A DNA stretch of 64,000 bases from an uncultured Eubacteriales bacterium (GCA_900547405.1 URGL01000001.1:1-64000), one strand, 5' to 3'. Counted from the first letter of the stretch, positions 25,444 to 34,388 are shown. Notes: generated from the sequence alone by a model not told the origin. Numbers and translations are program-made.

Positions 25444-26193
25444 TCAAGGAAGATTCGACGCCGTCGTTGTCCCGATGACGCAGACCAGTTTTTTCTGATA
25501 GTCCGGTTGCCGCAGAAGAGCCTCTTCACTTAAATTCGACAGGAAACCGCACTCAATGAGCACTCCGCAGCCAGTCCTTTTTTCAAGCAGATAGATGCCT
25601 TCCCCCGCCTTTGCCTTACGCTTGTTGCCGGGATCCAGGGACGTGACCAGATTTTGCTGCAAGGTATTTGCCAGATTCTTACTGGAGTCATTCATGGCGT
25701 AGAATACCTGAGCGCCGCTGTATTGCCCCTGGCTGAAATAATTCTGGTGGATGCTTAAAAGCACATTTCCGTCATTGCTGTTAGAAATCCGGACTCGTTG
25801 CTTCAAATCGTCCACCTTTTTCTGGGCGATGGTCTCCCCTTTTTGGTAGATGGCTGTGTCCGTTCTGCGGGTCATCCGTGTCCGGTACCCCAGCAGCTGC
25901 ATCAGATCATCCAGCCGAAGGGCGATTTCCAGATTATATTGACTCTCTAACCGTCCAGAGCTGGATGTCGCTCCACCATCTTCCCCGCCATGCCCGGCAT
26001 CGATCACAATGGTGTGGTACCGCTCCACCGGTATCTGCTCACGTAAAACAGTAATCGCCCGGTTGCCGCTGAGGATGCCCACCAGCGTCAAGCTGATTAT
26101 AAATAGGTAACAGGTGATTTGCTTTATAAGCCACTTTCCATTCGTGGTCACCACCCCCGTAGGATGTATGCGTTCCAAATACCTCCTATGCAC
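25444..26193 (-). CDS. cwlD: N-acetylmuramoyl-L-alanine amidase, CwlD-like
   Basis: An Amidase_3 zinc hydrolase of up to 249 residues. It has an N-terminal membrane helix (KQITCYLFIISLTLVGILSG), zinc ligands in IDAGHGGEDGGA, NLEIALRL and LLSIHQNYF, and catalytic Glu in GVLIECGFLSN. CwlD removes peptides from spore-cortex muramic acid so that muramic-delta-lactam can form. The start is unsure: AGGAGG lies inside the longest frame (about 26182-26187), so a TTG at 26178 or a GTG near 26151-26154 is likely used. It is divergent from the cotJ operon, consistent with sporulation expression. Confidence 0.85.
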   Translation of the reverse strand: MHRRYLERIHPTGVVTTNGKWLIKQITCYLFIISLTLVGILSGNRAITVLREQIPVERYHTIVIDAGHGGEDGGATSSSGRLESQYNLEIALRLDDLMQLLGYRTRMTRRTDTAIYQKGETIAQKKVDDLKQRVRISNSNDGNVLLSIHQNYFSQGQYSGAQVFYAMNDSSKNLANTLQQNLVTSLDPGNKRKAKAGEGIYLLEKRTGCGVLIECGFLSNLSEEALLRQPDYQKKLVCVIGTTTASNLP

Positions 26194-26261
26194 ATCCGGC
26201 GAAAAACGGCATAGAATGACCAGGAATCCCTATTCCAAGTCATTTTAAAGGAGGAATTTAC

Positions 26262-26708
26262 GTGATCTCTCCAAAAGCAGCACAAACTCCCGGAGATGGC
26301 CGTCTTCCGGCCGTGGCTCCCCTAGCGAATCCCTACGTACCTTTCCAGCTGGAGTACCCTGTCCGCTATGAGGCCAGAAAAGCACTGATCCGCGGCACGC
26401 TATACCCGGGCCTGGATCTGCCACTGATGGGTATCGTCAATCAAAATCTCCTGCCAGTTACTCCCCTGTCCGAGATTCAAGCCCTGGCCTTCGCAATTCA
26501 GGAGCTGGCACTGTACCTGGATACCCACCAGGAGGACCGAGAAGCCTTGGAGCTCTACCAGCAGTACCAGCGGGTCTATGCCGAATGTATGGAAAAGCAG
26601 CAGAAACACCTTGGCCCCCTGACCCATCTGACCCCCACTGATGGGGATACCTATAGCTGGGTTGACGACCCGTGGCCCTGGGAATACACCGCCAATAAGG
26701 GGGAATAA
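26262..26708 (+). CDS. CotJA-CotJB fusion, spore coat protein
   Basis: This 148-residue protein joins two coat proteins that are separate in Bacillus. Residues about 1-68 match CotJA (PLANPYVPFQLEYPVRYEA, then LIRGTLYPGLDLPL). Residues about 70-148 match CotJB (IQALAFAIQELALYLDTHQEDREALELYQQY, ending in WVDDPWPWEY). The start is GTG 26262 with a perfect AAAGGAGG site, since no ATG fits. cotJC follows after 2 bp, completing the cotJABC operon of the inner spore coat. A CATAGAAT element near 26210 could be a sigma-E -10 box, but this is weak. Confidence 0.88.
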   Translation: MISPKAAQTPGDGRLPAVAPLANPYVPFQLEYPVRYEARKALIRGTLYPGLDLPLMGIVNQNLLPVTPLSEIQALAFAIQELALYLDTHQEDREALELYQQYQRVYAECMEKQQKHLGPLTHLTPTDGDTYSWVDDPWPWEYTANKGE

Positions 26709-26710
26709 TC

Positions 26711-27307
26711 ATGTTTCAGTATTCGAAAAAACTTCAATATCCGGTGCGCATCCGTCGCCCGAACCCAGCCCTTGCCAAAATCATCTTGACCCAGTACGGC
26801 GGCCCCGATGGCGAACTGGGTGCCAGCCTGCGATATCTGTCCCAGCGTTATTCTATGCCCTTTGATGAACTAAAGGGGCTGCTGACGGATATTGGGACCG
26901 AAGAACTGGGCCATCTGGAGATGGTTGGGGCCATTGTGCATCAGCTAACCAGAAACCTAAAGGACAATCAATACAAGGACCCTGCCTTTGCGCCTTACTT
27001 TGTAGACCACACGGTTGGGGTCTACCCTGCGGCTGCGGCGGGATTCCCATGGAATGCCGGGTCCATGGCCGTCAAAGGCGACCCCATTGCTGACCTAACG
27101 GAGGATCTGGCGGCGGAACAGAAGGCCCGGGTGACCTACGACAATATCCTGCGGCTGAGCGACGACCCGGATGTGAATGACGTGATCCGCTTCCTACGGG
27201 AACGGGAGATCGTCCACTTCCAGCGGTTTGGCGAGGGTCTGCAGCGGCTGCGGGAGAAGCTAGACCAGAGGAATGTGTATTTTATGAATCCGTCGATTGA
27301 TATATAG
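26711..27307 (+). CDS. cotJC: Spore coat protein CotJC, manganese catalase family
   Basis: The 198-residue Mn-catalase-like four-helix protein has metal-binding Glu/His pairs in LLTDIGTEELGHLEMVG and LAAEQKARVTYDNIL, then FLREREIVHFQRFGEGL. CotJC is a coat component that may break down hydrogen peroxide around the spore. It follows the CotJA-CotJB fusion by 2 bp, so translation is coupled. Confidence 0.93.
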   Translation: MFQYSKKLQYPVRIRRPNPALAKIILTQYGGPDGELGASLRYLSQRYSMPFDELKGLLTDIGTEELGHLEMVGAIVHQLTRNLKDNQYKDPAFAPYFVDHTVGVYPAAAAGFPWNAGSMAVKGDPIADLTEDLAAEQKARVTYDNILRLSDDPDVNDVIRFLREREIVHFQRFGEGLQRLREKLDQRNVYFMNPSIDI

Positions 27308-27311
27308 CGCA

Positions 27312-27345
27312 AATATTGGGGCGGTGATTGTACCGCCCCAATATT
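27312..27345. terminator. Hairpin between cotJC and the M56 gene
   Basis: A perfect 14-bp stem, AATATTGGGGCGGT (27312-27325) with 27332-27345, directly after cotJC. The following T-run is weak (GGTCCTATTATA), so termination efficiency is uncertain. Confidence 0.7.
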
Positions 27346-27410
27346 GGTCCTATTATATACTCAGGAAACGGGTGGCTGATATTGCATGTATCCTTGCTTT
27401 TTCTCAACAG

Positions 27411-29201
27411 TCACTTTACCATCCAGAAAGTTGGCATTCTCCGAAGTGTTATTGGGCTGTCTTTGTATAGTGGATTAAAAATCAATGTCTCTCCGGCTTC
27501 TCCATATCGCCCATACACATCCCGATACAGCATATTCGAGGCAGAACCGCCGCGTAGGATACAGGCATTGACGGCCTCATACTCTTCCATAATTCTGATT
27601 ACATCCCCATAGGTTGCTCCCACCGACTCCGGGTTTCTACCCTCTGCGCAGATAAACAGCACAGCACCATCCGCACGCTGTCCAATGGCCGTTCTGGGAT
27701 TGTAGCCCGACTGTCCGGTGTATATCTCCTCCACGGGCTTCCCGTTGATCATGAGAATGGGGCCGCCTGCGCAGCCATCCCGGATGCCAAGCGCACTGGC
27801 TTCTTCTGCCGTCATAGTGTCGGAAACAATCAGGATGTTCTCCTGATTAAAGCCAACGAAGCCTTTTTCCGGGACAAGATCGTGGAACTTGTCCCATACG
27901 ACTGTATTATGAGATAAAACCAGTCCGCAGGGAAGGCTGCCCACAGCAAGGCTGCCTGATCCGTCGTCCCAAAAATAGCTGGCATTGATAGCCGCAATGG
28001 CATTCTCCTTGTCCATAGCTGCGTCCATGGATATCCCGGGTGTTTCCGTAGAAAAATCGTCTGTGGAAGTTGCCAGATAGACGTTTGCAGGGTTTCGAAT
28101 AACCATAATATGTGCGGTAAAGGTTTCCCCTTCATAGGTTTCAATATGGATTCCATCCGGGGAATTCGCCCATTCATCGTTCTGGTTCTCCTCCACCGGG
28201 CTTGTGCTTTCCGCGGGAGGCGTTGTCTCCCGCGGCACATCCGCAGTCGGCGCGGGCTCTTTGAAGTCGGGGGCCGCTTGTTTTGCCGGGACCGTCAGGA
28301 ACCCGACTGCCGCAGCCAGAATGATAACTGTAGAAATCAGAATGATCCAAAATCTTGGTTTTTTGTAATTCAAGACATTGCGTACTCTTTTGGCTACCGC
28401 TGTTTCTCCAAACGCCACAGGACAGGCCAGCACCAGCCGCTTCCTTACGCTGCACTCCAGCAAGGCCACTGAATAGGCCTTCTTCTCCGCCATACCAAAG
28501 CGGCGGACAACTCTCTCGTCACAGGCAAATTCAATGTCCCTGCATACCAGCCCATAGGCCGCCCACACAAAGGGGTCGAACCAGTAAACGGCAAGTAAAA
28601 CAAAGGCGAACGGCTTCCACCAGTGGTCTTTCCAGCGCAGGTGGCTCTGCTCGTGGGCAATCACATAGGCTTTGGTCTCCCCGGAGAGGCCGGAGGGCAG
28701 ATAGATCCTGGGCTGCAGCAATCCAAGAATAAAGGGCGTTGTGACGGCATCGCATATCCAAATGTTCCCCGCTTCCGGCACGGCTTCCGCCACAAGATGC
28801 CACATCCGGAGATAGCTAAGCAGCAGATAGCACAGCATCAATGCTACACCTACGCACCACACCAATGGAACCGGGGATATTCGCTGTCCGCCACCGGTCT
28901 CCGTGGCGGTGCTCCCCTCTTGGGTCCCCGCTGGAATCCTGTCGGAAGGGACTGCCTCTGGGTGGATGAGCGTTGTATCCACTGCCTCTTGGAGTATGGC
29001 GTTGGTCTCCGGGATCATGCTGACAGGGCTCTCGACAGACACCGGAAGCATCAGCCGCAGGGCGACCAGGGCCCAGAGGACGCAGATGACCCGCCTGGGG
29101 ACCTTCTTCAAAAGCAGCCGCAGGACAATCACCGCAACAATCAGCCAATTCGCCATCAGGCTGATATGGACGAATTTCGAAAATACCGTATCCATACTCA
29201 T
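27411..29201 (-). CDS. BlaR1-type M56 peptidase/sensor fused to a phosphodiester glycosidase (NAGPA) domain
   Basis: The 596-residue protein begins with membrane helices and an M56 zinc-peptidase domain whose motif HEQSH is at 183-187, as in BlaR1/MecR1. A further membrane helix lies at about 281-301, then a Pro/Thr-rich linker. Residues about 365-590 form a phosphodiester glycosidase (NAGPA) domain with AIAAINASYFWDDG, DGCAGGPILMINGKPV, NPRTAIGQRADGAVLFICAEGR and the ending YGDVIRIMEEYEAVNACILRGGSASNML. BlaR1 normally carries a penicillin-binding domain here. The gene overlaps its repressor gene by four bases. It probably cleaves the BlaI-like repressor on sensing an envelope ligand; the ligand is unknown. 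Confidence 0.85.
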   Translation of the reverse strand: MSMDTVFSKFVHISLMANWLIVAVIVLRLLLKKVPRRVICVLWALVALRLMLPVSVESPVSMIPETNAILQEAVDTTLIHPEAVPSDRIPAGTQEGSTATETGGGQRISPVPLVWCVGVALMLCYLLLSYLRMWHLVAEAVPEAGNIWICDAVTTPFILGLLQPRIYLPSGLSGETKAYVIAHEQSHLRWKDHWWKPFAFVLLAVYWFDPFVWAAYGLVCRDIEFACDERVVRRFGMAEKKAYSVALLECSVRKRLVLACPVAFGETAVAKRVRNVLNYKKPRFWIILISTVIILAAAVGFLTVPAKQAAPDFKEPAPTADVPRETTPPAESTSPVEENQNDEWANSPDGIHIETYEGETFTAHIMVIRNPANVYLATSTDDFSTETPGISMDAAMDKENAIAAINASYFWDDGSGSLAVGSLPCGLVLSHNTVVWDKFHDLVPEKGFVGFNQENILIVSDTMTAEEASALGIRDGCAGGPILMINGKPVEEIYTGQSGYNPRTAIGQRADGAVLFICAEGRNPESVGATYGDVIRIMEEYEAVNACILRGGSASNMLYRDVYGRYGEAGETLIFNPLYKDSPITLRRMPTFWMVK

Positions 29202-29560
29202 CCCTCCTCGGCCTGGTCGATCATCTGCCTGACCAGCTCCCGCTCTTCCTCCGTCAATGGGCGGCTCCGGGAAAATGCGGCCAGAAACGCCGGGAAAGAG
29301 CCCTGGAATGCGGTATCCACGAACTGCTCACTCTGCATGGAGTAAAACTGCTCCCTGGAAATGAGGGCCGTTACCGTGCCGTTGTCGTTGCGGAACAAAC
29401 CCTTGTCGCAGAGCCGACGCAGGACAGTATGGACCGTGGTCCGTTTCCAGTGGAGCTCCTCCCCTGCCAGCTTGACCAGAGCAGAGGAAGACACCGGCTC
29501 GTTGGCCCAAATCATGTCCGCAAAGCGGGACTCCACAACACCTAACTGAATTTCTGACAT
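29198..29560 (-). CDS. BlaI/MecI-family transcriptional repressor
   Basis: The 120-residue winged-helix protein has the family N-terminus (LGVVESRFADMIWANEPVSSSALVKLAGEELHWKRTTVHTVLRRLCDKG) and C-terminal dimerisation helices. In this family the repressor is cleaved by the M56 partner to switch on the operon. Two palindromic operators lie between its start and the promoter, so it is very likely autoregulated. A GGAGGTATC ribosome site precedes the ATG. Confidence 0.92.
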   Translation of the reverse strand: MSEIQLGVVESRFADMIWANEPVSSSALVKLAGEELHWKRTTVHTVLRRLCDKGLFRNDNGTVTALISREQFYSMQSEQFVDTAFQGSFPAFLAAFSRSRPLTEEERELVRQMIDQAEEG

Positions 29561-29579
29561 AACGCGATACCTCCTTTGC

Positions 29580-29634
29580 GACTACATATCGTAGTCTCTA
29601 TTTAAAGACTACATCATGTAGTCTCAATTGTCAA
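29580..29634 (-). promoter_or_regulatory. Promoter with two BlaI-type operators
   Basis: GACTACATCATGTAGTC (29607-29623) is a perfect 17-base palindrome, and a second, imperfect copy GACTACATATCGTAGTC lies at 29580-29596, 27 bases centre to centre. Both keep the TACA...TGTA core of BlaI/MecI operators. On the minus strand TTGACA (29629-29634) is followed after 17 bases by TAGTCT, so the first operator covers the spacer and -10 region. Confidence 0.88.
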
Positions 29635-29736
29635 GTTCTTTTTTCGTCCTGACGCAAAAAAGCTCTTGACATTTTCCAGATATCGAAAAATGCCGGAAGA
29701 TCCTAGGCACCAATTCTTGATGGAGTCTATATAGCA

Positions 29737-29768
29737 AAGCGGAGCAGCCTCAAAAAACTGCTCCGCTT
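29737..29768 (-). terminator. Terminator after the lipoprotein gene
   Basis: An 11-bp perfect stem, AAGCGGAGCAG (29737-29747) with 29758-29768, directly follows the minus-strand lipoprotein gene. The downstream U-tract is short. Confidence 0.65.
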
Positions 29769-29772
29769 CCTT

Positions 29773-31143
29773 TTAATACCCAAACAATCGGCTGACCACC
29801 GTTCCGTCGACGGCATTCAGGGTCATCAGGGGTTCTACACTGTAGCGCTCCCCCTTCTGGTCGTAACCATAGGCATTTGGAGCGGCATCGTACCAGTCTG
29901 AGGTGCCCCAAAAGTCCCAAACGGGGAGGACTGTTCCCTGCAAGGAACCCTTATCCCGGACACGCATGAGCGTGAGGGATACCTTCGTAATTTCTACGTC
30001 CATGCGGGTCTCAAAGCCGTTAATGGCGTCTATCTCTACCAGGCTGCGGGCTTCCGAGGGGCCGATGATGACCACGGGCAGCATGGTATCGGCAATCGCG
30101 GCGATTTCCTCAAAAGGCAGCAGGTTCGAGTTTTCCGTCTGCACTTTGGCGTTTGTGGCCGGTGCGTTCCAGGTGAACGACAAAATACCGTCTTTTCCAA
30201 CAGTGATCCAAATGGCCTCCATAACCCAGGAGACCGTGTCCGGGTTCACCTCTTCCGAACAGCTGTAGGTCTCGTATTGGTAGCTCCGGCCATATTCCTG
30301 ATCATAGTTGTCTTGTCGAATGCTGGAGATGGGAATCCCGTTCACAGTGGGGGTATAGTAAAGCTGCCAGGTGTTGTCCTCCCCATGAGAGGGCTGAATA
30401 TCGTCCAGCACCATATGGTCAAAGCCCAGTTCCTGCATCAGCGCATCCCCTTGGGCAATGGCCTCCTCTTCGGAGATGCCGCCCCAGTCTTTTGTGTCCC
30501 TTCCGTATTTATAATCCTTCCGTTCGATGTATGCCGCCGTCCAGTCTCCACCGAACTGATTGATAATGCTGATGTCATATTCTGTCCCATCTACGGTTCC
30601 GCTGCCGCTGATTTGCTTGGGATCATCAGAATCATAGAAGCCGTGGATGATTGGCTTCTCCTCCGGGGCGGTTTTGACCCATTGCTCGTATTCCGCGTTC
30701 AGGCGCTTTCTTTTTTCCTCTTTCTGCTCTGGGGCATCCGGGTCCGGCTCCCATTCCGGGGAATTGATATGATCGATCCATTCCTTCAATTCCTGTTTTG
30801 TCTGGGTATGGCTATACAGCGGCTCCCCCTTTAAGAACACCCGCAGAAGATTGTCCACATCCTCCTGGGTAAAGGTCCTGGGTTCTACGGTGGCAGTGGG
30901 GAGGACCGTTCCCTGTTCTGCAACTATCTTGGCATCGGCGTGGATGGTGAGTCTTCCCTGTTGGCCGGTCCAGTCCCCGGTGAATGTTTCCGGAAAGGTG
31001 TAGCTTTCCTGCTCCTGGGCACTTTTTTCGATAAGCATAGCCTGATTGATGTTGGTAGGCTGCTGGGGTTCCGTTTTGCCGCAACCGGAGAAGATGATCA
31101 TGGCTAACGCAAAAGCCATAGTATGCAAGTTTTTCTGCTTCAT
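29773..31143 (-). CDS. Large lipoprotein of unknown function in a two-component operon
   Basis: The 456-residue protein has a signal peptide and lipobox (AMIIFSGCGK), so it should be anchored outside the membrane. The rest is soluble, with a charged segment (EQKEEKRKRLNAEYEQWVK) and strand-rich parts (YDISIINQFGGDWTAAYIERKDY, then WQLYYTPTVNGIPIS). It resembles DUF6034-type lipoproteins of Clostridia, from memory only. Its start overlaps the stop of the histidine kinase gene by four bases, so it may be a sensor accessory or a regulated output of that system. Confidence 0.75.
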   Translation of the reverse strand: MKQKNLHTMAFALAMIIFSGCGKTEPQQPTNINQAMLIEKSAQEQESYTFPETFTGDWTGQQGRLTIHADAKIVAEQGTVLPTATVEPRTFTQEDVDNLLRVFLKGEPLYSHTQTKQELKEWIDHINSPEWEPDPDAPEQKEEKRKRLNAEYEQWVKTAPEEKPIIHGFYDSDDPKQISGSGTVDGTEYDISIINQFGGDWTAAYIERKDYKYGRDTKDWGGISEEEAIAQGDALMQELGFDHMVLDDIQPSHGEDNTWQLYYTPTVNGIPISSIRQDNYDQEYGRSYQYETYSCSEEVNPDTVSWVMEAIWITVGKDGILSFTWNAPATNAKVQTENSNLLPFEEIAAIADTMLPVVIIGPSEARSLVEIDAINGFETRMDVEITKVSLTLMRVRDKGSLQGTVLPVWDFWGTSDWYDAAPNAYGYDQKGERYSVEPLMTLNAVDGTVVSRLFGY

Positions 31144-32522
31144 TGTAATGCCTCCTTGTGATTGCCGAGTATCAGTCTTGCTGTCGTTCCCTGGCCAAGG
31201 GCGCTTTCCAGCTCCAGGGTCCCGCCATGGACCTGGGCAATTTCCCGAACCAAAGCCAGGCCAAGGCCGAAACCGCCCTTTTCCTTACTTCGTGAAGGAT
31301 CCCCCATATAGAAGGGATCCGTGACCCGTTTCAAATCCTTTTCCGAGATTCCGTAGCCGTGGTCGGTGACAGTAAAGCCGCTGCACTCTGCGGTTATCAA
31401 AATCCTCTGCCCCGGCTTGGATGCTTTGGCACTGTTCTCGATCAGATTCACCAGGGCGCTGCATATCAGGTCTTTGTCCATAGAAAGTGCAGCTGTATTG
31501 CAGGAAATTTCCAGAGAAACCCCGTATTTCTGGCAGATTTCTTTGGTCAGCAATTGCACCTGGTCCAGAAGCTCCGGGACAGGCACCAGAGAAAACCTTG
31601 CGTTTTTCTTCATAGACAGCAGCGTCAAAAGTTTTCGGACCATGGTTTCCAGCCAGTGGAGCTGGACATCCATACTTTCCAAAAGTGCCTCCCGTTTTTC
31701 TTCGGTTAAGTAAACCGTTCGCAACGTGTTTACATTCAGAAGCAGAGACGTTAGCGGTGTCTTCAGCTCATGGGTCACCGCCCCGGTGAAGAGCTTCTGC
31801 CGTTCGTTCTGCTCCTGGAGGGTGCATATATGGGTCTCCACCGCCGAAGCCATCCGGTTAAAGTTCCCGGCAAGCTGACCAATTTCATCCTTGGCCTGGA
31901 CCGGCACCCGTTGGCTGTAGCTCCCGGCGGCAATCTGGTCCGCTGCCTCCGACAGCGTAACCAAAGGTCTCAGCCCCCGGCCCAGGAGCCAGTGAACCGC
32001 CAGAAGGCCCACCAGGCCGATCGTCAACGCCAGCAAAGCGAACCGACCAGCCAGTTGCAGCAGCTGGGAATGAATATAGGTCGCATCTGCCACAAAGTAA
32101 ACCTCGCATTGGTTTTCCCGAACATCCAGGAGCTTCCCCAGAACCAGATACTCCTTTCCTTGGTAAGAGAAGCGGGTGGATTTTGGGGTATATTCCACCG
32201 TCAGGTAGTCCTGCGGGGCGAAGGGTGTCGAGGCAGACAGGCTCTCCCCGTTGACAATCAGAGCGCTTCCTGCCACACCGGCGGAGCGGAAGCAATGAAT
32301 CAGGAAGATTTTTTCCGGAAGCGACTCCCGAAGGTCCGCATTCGTATGGTAGACTGTCTGCCCAAAAGAATCCGTCAGCTCCTTTAGGGTCTCCTCGGAC
32401 CGTTCCAGCAACGCACTGTAGGACTGCTCCCGGACCTGCCAGAGCATTGCCCCAGAAAGGCTGAAAGAAACCAGGCAAAGGACAACGGCACAAAGGGCCG
32501 TAAGTTTTGTTTCCAGTTTCAT
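31140..32522 (-). CDS. Sensor histidine kinase
   Basis: The 460-residue kinase has an N-terminal membrane helix (LTALCAVVLCLVSFSLSGAMLW), an external sensor part, a second helix (FALLALTIGLVGLLAVHWLLG) and a HAMP domain. The HisKA box is GAVTHELKTPLTSLLL and the HATPase has N (LVNLIENSAKAS), DHGYGI and GGFGLGLALVREI. The start at ATG 32522 has GGAGG and overlaps the response-regulator stop by four bases; the longer frame lacks support. Gene order is regulator, kinase, lipoprotein. Confidence 0.93.
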   Translation of the reverse strand: MKLETKLTALCAVVLCLVSFSLSGAMLWQVREQSYSALLERSEETLKELTDSFGQTVYHTNADLRESLPEKIFLIHCFRSAGVAGSALIVNGESLSASTPFAPQDYLTVEYTPKSTRFSYQGKEYLVLGKLLDVRENQCEVYFVADATYIHSQLLQLAGRFALLALTIGLVGLLAVHWLLGRGLRPLVTLSEAADQIAAGSYSQRVPVQAKDEIGQLAGNFNRMASAVETHICTLQEQNERQKLFTGAVTHELKTPLTSLLLNVNTLRTVYLTEEKREALLESMDVQLHWLETMVRKLLTLLSMKKNARFSLVPVPELLDQVQLLTKEICQKYGVSLEISCNTAALSMDKDLICSALVNLIENSAKASKPGQRILITAECSGFTVTDHGYGISEKDLKRVTDPFYMGDPSRSKEKGGFGLGLALVREIAQVHGGTLELESALGQGTTARLILGNHKEALQ

Positions 32523-33181
32523 CGTTCCTCCAACCGGTAACCGGCCTTTGAAATCGTCCGAATCTCCTCGGACAGATTCAGTTTCTTCCTTAGATTGGCG
32601 ATGCGGACATCCACCGTGCGGATATCGCCAAAATAGTCCTCGCCCCAAATTTCATTCAGAATTCGGTCCCGGGAGACAGTGCGATTCTTGTTCTTCATCA
32701 GCACTGCCAGCACATCGAATTCCAGGGGCGACAGCAAGATCTCTTCCCCCTGCCTCGTCAGGCGGCGATTTGCTCTGTCCAGGGTCAGGTCCCGGAAATG
32801 GTAAATCTCATTCCATTTTCCCCAGCGTTTCAGCACCTTTTCCATACGGACCATCAGCGCCAGCATATCAAAGGGCTTGGCAATGTAGTCCTCCGCCCCC
32901 TCCCGCAGACCCTGGACCTCGTGCTGTGGGTCCCCCATGGCGGTCAGGCAGATCACCGGGATGCCCAACGTCTGTAGCCTGGGCAGAAGCGAAAATCCGT
33001 CCAGGCCTGGGAGCATCATGTCCAGCAGCGCCAGGTCATAATCCGGGCTTTTCCTCACTGCATCCCAAGCGGTAAGGCCATTATCATAGACAACGACCTG
33101 ATAATCCGCGCATTCCAGATTCAGTTTCACCGCCTGGGCTATGGCGGCGTCATCTTCGATCATCAAAATTTTATTTGCCAT
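32519..33181 (-). CDS. OmpR-family response regulator
   Basis: The 220-residue regulator has an N-terminal receiver domain (acidic EDD, phospho-acceptor in LALLDMMLPGLDG, conserved Lys in YIAKPF) and a C-terminal winged helix (LSPLEFDVLAVLMKN to VDVRIANLRKKL). It is the partner of the kinase that follows with overlap. The ribosome site is GGAGGGAACG. The target genes probably include the lipoprotein in the same operon. Confidence 0.95.
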   Translation of the reverse strand: MANKILMIEDDAAIAQAVKLNLECADYQVVVYDNGLTAWDAVRKSPDYDLALLDMMLPGLDGFSLLPRLQTLGIPVICLTAMGDPQHEVQGLREGAEDYIAKPFDMLALMVRMEKVLKRWGKWNEIYHFRDLTLDRANRRLTRQGEEILLSPLEFDVLAVLMKNKNRTVSRDRILNEIWGEDYFGDIRTVDVRIANLRKKLNLSEEIRTISKAGYRLEER

Positions 33182-33263
33182 ACCGTTCCCTCCTTTGCGA
33201 TTTCCATTATAACATGGGCCAATTTTCGGGTGTTTACCAAAAGATTACTGTTTCTTACAAAAA

Positions 33264-33294
33264 ACAGGACACTGACTTAAATTCAGCGCCCTGT
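33264..33294 (-). terminator. Terminator after the EIIC-like gene
   Basis: ACAGGACACTGA (33264-33275) pairs with TCAGCGCCCTGT (33283-33294), with two mismatches, and on the minus strand is followed by TTTTTTG. Confidence 0.75.
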
Positions 33295-33308
33295 TTGATA
33301 TTCACAAT

Positions 33309-34388
33309 TCAATCCAACTTCAGATCATTTTTTCCGATCCAGCCAATTTTCCGCAACATACATCCAAATACCCAGGTCAGCACCGCAGGCAGCACAATGC
33401 AAATGAGAGCCATAGCCAGATAGTCTGTGCCGGTAATGGCCGCCTTTACACCATTTGCCACATCATTGACCCAACCGGCATATACACCGATAGGACCCAC
33501 CATGCCACAGGTGCCCATACCGGAAGCCACACCGCCGGAGGGGTCGTTCATCTGGAAATGGAATAGACAAGTGGCAATTGGGCCGGTGATAGCGGAGGTC
33601 AGAATGGGCGGGATCCAAATCTTGGGATTCTTTACAATGTTGCCCATTTGCAGCATAGAAGTACCCAGGCCCTGGCTGATGAGGCCGCCCCAGCGGTTCT
33701 CCCGGAAGGACATCACCGCAAAGCCAACCATCTGGGCGCAACATCCTGCCACAGCGGCACCGCCCGCCAGCCCGGTAAGACCCAGGGCAGCGCAGATGGC
33801 AGCAGAAGAAATGGGCAATGTCAAAGCGATGCCCACCACCACAGATACCAGAATTCCCATCCAGAAGGGCTGCAAAATGGTAGCCCACTCCACAAAAGCG
33901 CCGATAGAGGAGGCAGCACTGCCAATGGCGGGAGCGATCATGGCAGATAGAGCAACACCAATCAGGATGGTCACCAAAGGCGTTACCAGAATATCCACCT
34001 TAGTCTCTTTGGAAACCGCCTTACCGCATTCCGCAGCCACAATGGCAATCAGCAGAACGGCCAAGGGCCCTCCCGCTCCCGCTCCGCCAGACAGTGTAAC
34101 CGAGCCCAGCTTGTTGGCCGCATAGCCTACTGTCGCCAGAGAAAACAGCACCAGCGGCGGTGCCTGCAAAGCATAGCCAATGGCAACGGCCATCGCCGGG
34201 CCACTCATAGCGGCGGCATAGCCGCCTACGTCCACCAAAAAGGGAATGGACAGCTGCTGGCCCAGGGTCTTTACGATGGTACCAATCAGGAGCGAGCAGA
34301 ACAATCCCTGAGCCATGGCACCCATAGCATCGATTCCGTACCGTTTGGCGGAAAAAATGACATTCTTACGTTTTAAAAAAGCTTTCAT
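33309..34388 (-). CDS. PTS EIIC-like integral membrane transporter (PTS_EIIC_2 family)
   Basis: A 359-residue polytopic protein (about nine helices), glycine- and alanine-rich, with LVDVGGYAAAMSGPAMAVAIGYAL and a conserved MNDPSGGVASGMGTCGMVGPIGVYAGW segment. These match the PTS_EIIC_2 family of stand-alone EIIC-like proteins that lack EIIA/EIIB partners. It is divergent from the niacin-responsive regulator gene niaR and shares the promoter region. It may therefore import a niacin-related compound or be NiaR-controlled, but this is inference. Confidence 0.75.
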   Translation of the reverse strand: MKAFLKRKNVIFSAKRYGIDAMGAMAQGLFCSLLIGTIVKTLGQQLSIPFLVDVGGYAAAMSGPAMAVAIGYALQAPPLVLFSLATVGYAANKLGSVTLSGGAGAGGPLAVLLIAIVAAECGKAVSKETKVDILVTPLVTILIGVALSAMIAPAIGSAASSIGAFVEWATILQPFWMGILVSVVVGIALTLPISSAAICAALGLTGLAGGAAVAGCCAQMVGFAVMSFRENRWGGLISQGLGTSMLQMGNIVKNPKIWIPPILTSAITGPIATCLFHFQMNDPSGGVASGMGTCGMVGPIGVYAGWVNDVANGVKAAITGTDYLAMALICIVLPAVLTWVFGCMLRKIGWIGKNDLKLD

